Below are positions 59,550-64,000 of a stretch of DNA of 64,000 bases, piece after piece; the first letter of the stretch is position 1, and each line of letters begins with the position of its first letter. The stretch covers positions 472,849-536,848 of the forward strand of contig CAWBGJ010000009.1 of NCBI GenBank assembly GCA_963788325.1. Reading direction: 5' to 3'. This DNA comes from Prado023 sp963788325. GTDB lineage: Bacteria; Actinomycetota; Actinomycetes; S36-B12; CAIYMF01. A model generated the notes under the pieces. The model saw only the letters and a list, made by a program, of their open reading frames with translations, was not told the DNA's origin and did no database searches. Both the position numbers and the translations under genes were made by a program.

Positions 59550-60857
59550 ATGGGTGAGCAACTGTTCCAGCGTCCCACGCTGACCGAGCGCGGCTGGCTG
59601 CTGCGCGTCCTGCGACTCGAGACCGTCGGCGGCATCCTCATGCTGGTGGCCGCCCTGATCGCCCTGGTGTGGGCCAACACGCAATGGGCCGCGAGCTATC
59701 AGGAGCTGATCAGCACCGAGATCGGCCCCGAGGCGCTGGGCCTGCACCTACCTCTGAGCGTCTGGGCCGCTGACTTCCTGCTGGCCTTCTTCTTCTTCCT
59801 GGCCGGCCTGGAGCTCAAGCACGAGGTCCAGATGGGCACCCTGAGCAAGCCCTCCCAGGCGGCCGTCCCGGTGGTGGCCGCGTTCGGCGGCATGATCGTG
59901 CCGGCGGCCCTGTACCTGGTGATGACCCGGGGCCTGCCGCTGGAGAGTTCCGGCTGGGGCATCCCGATGGCCACCGACATCGCGTTCGCGCTCGCGGTCC
60001 TGGCCATCATGGGCCGTGGCCTTCCGCTGGCTCTGCGTGCGTTCCTGCTGACCCTGGCCGTCGTCGACGACCTGGGCGCCATCACCGTGATCGCGATCTT
60101 CTACTCCGACAAGTTCGAGCTGGGCTACTTCGTGCTGTCCTGCCTGCTGGTGGCCCTGTGGTGGCTGCTCCAGCATCGGCGCTTCACCGGCACTGCCGCA
60201 TCGACCGCCGTGTACGTGGTGCTGTTCCTGGTCATCTGGTACACGACCCACGAGTCCGGGGTGCACGCGACCGTGGCTGGCGTGGCGATGGGCCTGGCGA
60301 CCCGGGTGGCCCACGACCCCGGCGAGGTCGAATCCCCCGGCGACCGCGCCGAGCACGTGCTGCGACCGTTCGTGGCAGGTGTGGCGGTGCCCCTGTTCGC
60401 GTTCGCCAGCGCGGGGGTGACGATCCGTGATGTCGGCGTGTCCAGCGCCCCGGTCCAATCACTGGCCGACACCATCTCCGAGCCGGTGACCCTCGGTGTG
60501 CTGGCCGGGCTGTTGATCGGCAAGCCGATCGGCGTGTTCGCCGGCGCCTGGCTGACGGCCCGGTTCACCCGGGCCTCACTGAACCCGGCGCTCCGGTGGG
60601 CCGACATCGCCGCCGTGGGGATGCTCGGCGGGATCGGCTTCACAGTGAGCCTGCTGATCGCCGAACTCGCCTTCGAGGAGGACCCCCAACTGCTGACCGA
60701 CGCGAAGGTCGGCATCCTGGCAGCCACCCTCGGCGCTGCGGCGCTGTCCGCGATGCTGCTCGCCCACCGACGCAGGGCCCTGGATGCCCTGGTCGCCCAG
60801 GAGAACGCCGACGTCGATGCTGACGGGGTGCCCGACGTGTACCAGTCGGAGGGCTGA
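59550..60857 (+). CDS. nhaA: Na+/H+ antiporter NhaA
   Basis: This inner-membrane sodium/proton exchanger of about 435 residues has roughly 12 helices. It carries the NhaA hallmarks: FFFLAGLELKHEVQMGTLS, GWGIPMATDIAFALAVLAI, the ion-binding pair TLAVVDDLGAITVIAI, FLVIWYTTHESGVHATVAGV and the helix XI region MLGGIGFTVSLLIAELAF. The C-terminus is a short acidic tail (ADVDADGVPDVY). The ATG at 59550 is chosen because the conserved N-terminus RPTLTERGWLLRVLRLETVG starts just after; an ATG at 59535 and a GTG at 59502 are possible. It supports sodium and alkaline pH tolerance. Confidence 0.93.
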   Translation: MGEQLFQRPTLTERGWLLRVLRLETVGGILMLVAALIALVWANTQWAASYQELISTEIGPEALGLHLPLSVWAADFLLAFFFFLAGLELKHEVQMGTLSKPSQAAVPVVAAFGGMIVPAALYLVMTRGLPLESSGWGIPMATDIAFALAVLAIMGRGLPLALRAFLLTLAVVDDLGAITVIAIFYSDKFELGYFVLSCLLVALWWLLQHRRFTGTAASTAVYVVLFLVIWYTTHESGVHATVAGVAMGLATRVAHDPGEVESPGDRAEHVLRPFVAGVAVPLFAFASAGVTIRDVGVSSAPVQSLADTISEPVTLGVLAGLLIGKPIGVFAGAWLTARFTRASLNPALRWADIAAVGMLGGIGFTVSLLIAELAFEEDPQLLTDAKVGILAATLGAAALSAMLLAHRRRALDALVAQENADVDADGVPDVYQSEG

Positions 60858-60948
60858 GCAGCACATGGGCCGCCCGGGGCTGCCGACGGCGCGCCTTGCC
60901 ACGAGCGCGCGATAGCCTGTGCCCGACCGACGCCGGAAGGACCCTCGG

Positions 60949-61401
60949 ATGGACAGCAAGAAGGACAGCGGCCTGAGCCCGTTGCTCAACTCCGCCATCA
61001 AGGACGCCCAGAGCCTCGTGCGCCATCAGGTGGAATTGGCCAAGGCCGAGGTCAGCGAGAGCGCGAAGCAGGCGGCGACCGCCTCGGGTATGTTCATCGT
61101 GGCCGCGGTGCTGGGCTTCCTTGCGTTCGTATTCCTCCTGGTCTCGGGGGCCTACGGGATCGTGGCCGCAGGCCTGCCGGTCTGGGCGGGCTTCCTGATC
61201 GTTGCTGGGGTACTGATCCTGGTCGCCGTGATCCTGGGCCTGGTGGGCCGGTCCCGGGCGCGCCGCGTCGGACCCCCTGCGCGCGCCCTCGGCGAGTTGG
61301 AGACCACCAAGGCCGCGCTGTCCGGCGTCATCTCGAGCACGAAGCCAGGCAGCCAGGTGGCAGCCACCACGACCAGCGCGGTGTCGAGCGCTCGACCGTG
61401 A
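60949..61401 (+). CDS. holin-like actinobacterial membrane protein
   Basis: This is a 150-residue protein of the actinobacterial holin-X/phage-holin-superfamily type. A helical N-terminus (AIKDAQSLVRHQVELAKAEV) precedes two membrane helices (MFIVAAVLGFLAFVFLLVSG, FLIVAGVLILVAVILGLVG), then a helical tail rich in Ala and Ser. These are chromosomal proteins with no known lytic role. GGAAGG lies before the ATG at 60949, and TAGCCT at 60913-60918 could be the -10. The next gene starts on its stop (GTGA), and the pair matches the mycobacterial Rv3669-Rv3670 order. Confidence 0.8.
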   Translation: MDSKKDSGLSPLLNSAIKDAQSLVRHQVELAKAEVSESAKQAATASGMFIVAAVLGFLAFVFLLVSGAYGIVAAGLPVWAGFLIVAGVLILVAVILGLVGRSRARRVGPPARALGELETTKAALSGVISSTKPGSQVAATTTSAVSSARP

Positions 61402-62312
61402 CCCTGCTGGACCCCGAGGAGGTGGCCCGGGTACCCGGGCCATGGAAGCACCGCGACGTCGCGGCCAACGGGGCCCGGTTCCACGTCGCTGAGATGGGCC
61501 GCGGGCCCCTGGTCCTGCTGCTGCATGGCTTCCCGACGTTCTGGTGGACCTGGCGCCACACCCTCCCGGTGCTGGCCGCCGCGGGCTTCCGCGCGGCGGC
61601 GATGGACCTGCGCGGCTATGCCGGGTCTGACCACCCGCCACGCGGCTACGACCCGTTCACGCTGACCCGAGATGTCACCGGGGTGATCCGCTCCCTGGGC
61701 GAGCGGCATGCCGTGGTCGTCGGACACGGGTGGGGCGGTTTCCTGGCCTGGACCGCCGGGGCTCTGCAGCCCGAGGCCATCCGGGCCATCGCCCCGGTGT
61801 CGACGCCACACCCGCGCCGACTGCGCAGCGCCCTGCTCTCCGATCCTGCCCAGCGGCGCGCCTCGGCCTATGCCTTCGGCTTCCAGGTGCCAGCCTCGCC
61901 CGAACGTGACCTCCTCGAGGACAACGCGGCCGGCGTCGGCGCCCTGCTGCACGCCTGGTCGGCGACCCCGGGCTGGCCCGACAAGCACACCGAAGCCACC
62001 TACCGTGCGGCCATGCTGCTGCTCAACACCAGCCACTGCGCGCTGGAGTACCACCGGTGGGCGCTGCGCAGCGTGCCGCGACCGGACGGCCTGCGCTACG
62101 CCAGCCGCATGAAGACCCCCATCCAGGTACCCGTGCTGCAGGTGCAGGGCGCGGCCGACCCGACGGTGCTGCCCAGCAGCGCCCGGGGCTCGGGCGAGCA
62201 CGTCGTCGGGCCCTACCGCTACGCCGAGCTGCCCGGCGCCGGGCACTTCCCGCATGAGGAGCAGCCCGAGGCCTTCCACGCCCTGCTGCTCGAGTGGCTC
62301 GCCGACCTCTGA
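61398..62312 (+). CDS. alpha/beta hydrolase, epoxide-hydrolase-like, lacking the usual nucleophile
   Basis: This is a 304-residue alpha/beta hydrolase. The oxyanion-hole motif is LLLHGFPTFWWTWRHTL and the elbow region is AVVVGHGWGGFLAWTAGA. Epoxide hydrolases and dehalogenases have GHDWGG there, so the nucleophilic Asp is Gly in this protein. The acid may be the Asp in GAADPTVLP and the His is in GAGHFPHEEQPE. It may be inactive or act through another residue. It is translationally coupled to the holin-like gene and ends 13 nt from the convergent marP. The position corresponds to mycobacterial ephE. Confidence 0.78.
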   Translation: MTLLDPEEVARVPGPWKHRDVAANGARFHVAEMGRGPLVLLLHGFPTFWWTWRHTLPVLAAAGFRAAAMDLRGYAGSDHPPRGYDPFTLTRDVTGVIRSLGERHAVVVGHGWGGFLAWTAGALQPEAIRAIAPVSTPHPRRLRSALLSDPAQRRASAYAFGFQVPASPERDLLEDNAAGVGALLHAWSATPGWPDKHTEATYRAAMLLLNTSHCALEYHRWALRSVPRPDGLRYASRMKTPIQVPVLQVQGAADPTVLPSSARGSGEHVVGPYRYAELPGAGHFPHEEQPEAFHALLLEWLADL

Positions 62313-62325
62313 GCGGCCGAACCCA

Positions 62326-63504
62326 CTACGGGGCCTGACAGGCTCCCGAGGAGACCTCGTCCGTGGCGCCCGCGCCGGCCTCGATCGCTGGACGTGCCTC
62401 GGCCGCAGTGAGGGCGAACCCGGTCTGGTCATCGGACTGGGCATTGGCGAACACGAGCCCGATCACGTTGCCCTCGAGGTCGATCAGGGCACCGCCGGAG
62501 TTGCCCGGGCGCACGGTCCCGCGGAACACGTACACCTCGCGGCGCCCAGAGCCGGTGTCCTGCGAGATGAGGACCGTGCCCCGGACGCGCGCGGGGTCCA
62601 CGGTCAGCCCGCCGCCCCCGGGGTACCCGGCCACTGCGGAGTCCGTGCCACGGGGCGCCTCGGTGACCCACCGGGGCGCCGGGGCAGCCAGGTCGGGCAC
62701 CGCCAGGATGGCCACGTCGGTGCCGCGATCGATGTAGACCAGCCGGGCCCCCAGCACGCCCCGGTCCCCCGAGAGGCGCACGGAGATCCGGCCAGCGCCG
62801 GCCACCACATGGGCGTTGGTGAGGACGCGCTGGGGGCCGACCACCACCCCGGAGCCCAGTGAGGTGGCTGAACAGCGCGTAGAGCTCGTGAAGACCTGCA
62901 CCACCGACTCCGTGGCCGTTCGCTGCGCGGCGCCCGAGACGTTGATGTCCCCCGGATCGTCGACTGGGGCCAGCGTCGCGGGGTTGAACGGAAGGCTGGG
63001 CAGGTCGATGGTGGCCAACAGCTCGCGGGCGTCGGTCAGCAGGCTGCCGCCCGGGCCGGCCATCACCTGATCCAGCAGGGGGAAGGTCCGGGAGGCACGC
63101 ACGTTGTCCGAGGCGCTGCCCAGGGATCCCGAGGCCGCCACGGACAGCACCATCCAGGAGCACAACAGGAACGCCAGGATGCTCACCACCATGCCCGAGG
63201 CACTGTCCAGCAGCCGGATGGGCTTGAAGTCCACGGCGTCACGCACGGTGCGCCCAACCACCCCGAGGATCGCCTGCCCGACGATGCCGAGCATGAACAT
63301 CCCGGCGATCGTGGCCATCGCCGTCACGAACGCCGGCCACGAGGATTCCGCGAGCAGGTTCGGGATCAGCCACGCGCCGAACAACGCCCCCCCGATGAAC
63401 CCGGCGAACGACGCAGCGGTGGTGATCACGCCAGCACGCCAGCCCCCCAGTGCCACCACTAACAGGCCCACGAGCAGGGCCACGTCCACCCAGTTGCCGT
63501 TCAC
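62326..63504 (-). CDS. marP: MarP-type membrane serine protease
   Basis: This is a 392-residue protease with four N-terminal CvpA-like helices (residues 5-165: VDVALLVGLLVVALGGWRAG, ILGVVGRTVRDAVDF) and a periplasmic chymotrypsin-like domain. Catalytic residues are His in VLTNAHVVAGAG, Asp in DRGTDVAILAVPD and Ser in VRPGNSGGALIDLEG. In mycobacteria MarP is needed for survival in acid and oxidative stress and cleaves a peptidoglycan hydrolase. The GTG at 63504 overlaps the NUDIX stop, as in M. tuberculosis Rv3671c-Rv3672c. The longer frame start at 63597 lies inside the NUDIX gene. Confidence 0.9.
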   Translation of the reverse strand: MNGNWVDVALLVGLLVVALGGWRAGVITTAASFAGFIGGALFGAWLIPNLLAESSWPAFVTAMATIAGMFMLGIVGQAILGVVGRTVRDAVDFKPIRLLDSASGMVVSILAFLLCSWMVLSVAASGSLGSASDNVRASRTFPLLDQVMAGPGGSLLTDARELLATIDLPSLPFNPATLAPVDDPGDINVSGAAQRTATESVVQVFTSSTRCSATSLGSGVVVGPQRVLTNAHVVAGAGRISVRLSGDRGVLGARLVYIDRGTDVAILAVPDLAAPAPRWVTEAPRGTDSAVAGYPGGGGLTVDPARVRGTVLISQDTGSGRREVYVFRGTVRPGNSGGALIDLEGNVIGLVFANAQSDDQTGFALTAAEARPAIEAGAGATDEVSSGACQAP

Positions 63505-64000
63505 AGCGACACACCCACCTCGCGCTCGACCGGCCACGGCACTGCCCAACCGGCCAGCTCGAGCAGGCGGTCCAGCAGCCCGGCGGTGAAGCCCCACACC
63601 AGCATGTCCGCGACCTCGAAGCCGGGGCCCCGATAGCCCGACGGGTGCACCACGGTCACCCGGTTGGCAGGATCGACGAGCCTGGCCACCGGGATCCGCT
63701 CGGCGCGGGCCACCTCAGCGGGATCCACGGCCCACACCGGTGTCGGGACATGCCAGAAGCCGATCACAGGGGTGACGGCGAACCCGCTAGGGGGCAGCCA
63801 GAGGTCGGGCAGCACGTGCGCCACCTCGACCCCCGCCGGGTCCAGGCCGGTCTCCTCGCGCGCCTCGCGCAGGGCGGCAGCCACCGGACCCTCGTCCTCG
63901 GGGTCCACCGCCCCGCCCGGGAAGGCCGGCTGGCCCGCATGGGACCGCATCTGCGCAGCCCTCTCGATGAGCAGGATGTCGGGGCCTCCCGCACCCTGCG
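63501..64000 (-). CDS. NUDIX hydrolase, CoA pyrophosphatase type (5' end outside window)
   Basis: This is a partial gene; the frame is open to the right edge (GPDILLIERAAQMRSHAGQ), so the Met at 63950 is internal. HAGQPAFPGGAVDPEDEG and ALREAREETGLD form the NUDIX box (G-x5-E-x7-REUxEExGU). The upstream SHAGQ[IVP]xFPGG motif is typical of CoA-pyrophosphatase (NudL-type) members, which cleave CoA to phosphopantetheine and 3',5'-ADP. It is coupled to marP. About 165 residues are visible, and the N-terminal 50 or so are missing. Confidence 0.88.
   Translation of the reverse strand, partial: QGAGGPDILLIERAAQMRSHAGQPAFPGGAVDPEDEGPVAAALREAREETGLDPAGVEVAHVLPDLWLPPSGFAVTPVIGFWHVPTPVWAVDPAEVARAERIPVARLVDPANRVTVVHPSGYRGPGFEVADMLVWGFTAGLLDRLLELAGWAVPWPVEREVGVSL

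Noticed and set aside
60949..61401. Phage holin/lysis gene
   Set aside because: It lies in a conserved chromosomal cluster with the hydrolase, MarP and NUDIX genes; no other phage genes occur nearby.

Overview
The window is high-GC DNA, mostly close-packed ORFs, from an actinomycete. The organism call rests on gene order. The run topA, tmk, holB, H+-pyrophosphatase, an ApgA/BldG-type pair, a DEAH helicase of the helicase/secretion neighbourhood and a Tad pilus cluster is an actinobacterial arrangement. So is the holin-like protein, alpha/beta hydrolase, MarP-type protease and NUDIX order at the right end. Many genes appear to be leaderless, with a TAnnnT-like hexamer 6-7 nt before the start codon. 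I cannot name a genus.

Layout. 1-3.6 kb: a partial TspO/MBR protein, an Hsp20 with a CIRCE operator, a small YtxH-like protein and an SLC13/TrkA-C permease. 3.7-10.6 kb: one very large secreted alpha-amylase/pullulanase gene on the minus strand. Its middle 3.9 kb is broken by about 25-30 reading-frame changes and one in-frame TAG, while both ends are intact. 10.76-10.83 kb: tRNA-Thr(CGT).

10.9-39.9 kb is a cell-surface glycopolymer locus. It encodes UDP-ManNAcA synthesis (wecB, wecC), dTDP-L-rhamnose synthesis (rfbA, B, C, D) and UDP-galactofuranose synthesis (glf). It also has a TagGH/Wzm-Wzt-type ABC exporter, a LicD-methyltransferase fusion, two GT2-glycerophosphotransferase fusions, one of them missing a key motif, a tandem pair of GT2/GT-B fusions and three other glycosyltransferases. 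A secreted thermonuclease with lamin-tail domains lies inside it. I infer a rhamnose-, galactofuranose- and ManNAcA-containing teichoic or teichuronic-type wall polymer, possibly with phospho-polyol or phosphocholine-like substituents, exported by the ABC transporter. No Wzx/Wzy pair is seen. rfbC carries a one-base frameshift near its 3' end.

39.9-64 kb is mostly conserved chromosome: a TAP-like lipoprotein hydrolase, a membrane protein, holB-tmk-topA, hppA, the anti-sigma/anti-anti-sigma pair, the helicase, a seven-gene Tad operon (ssd/cpaE-like, tadA, tadB, tadC, Flp-like pilin, TadE, TadE-like), a Fic-like protein with an altered active site, NhaA, a holin-like membrane protein, an alpha/beta hydrolase without the usual nucleophile, MarP and a partial NUDIX hydrolase.

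The most distinctive parts are the glycopolymer locus with its unusual fusion enzymes, and the divergent promoter at 14.29 kb whose two -10 hexamers overlap. The broken pullulanase looks more like locally uncorrected sequence than ordinary gene decay, but sequence alone cannot settle this.
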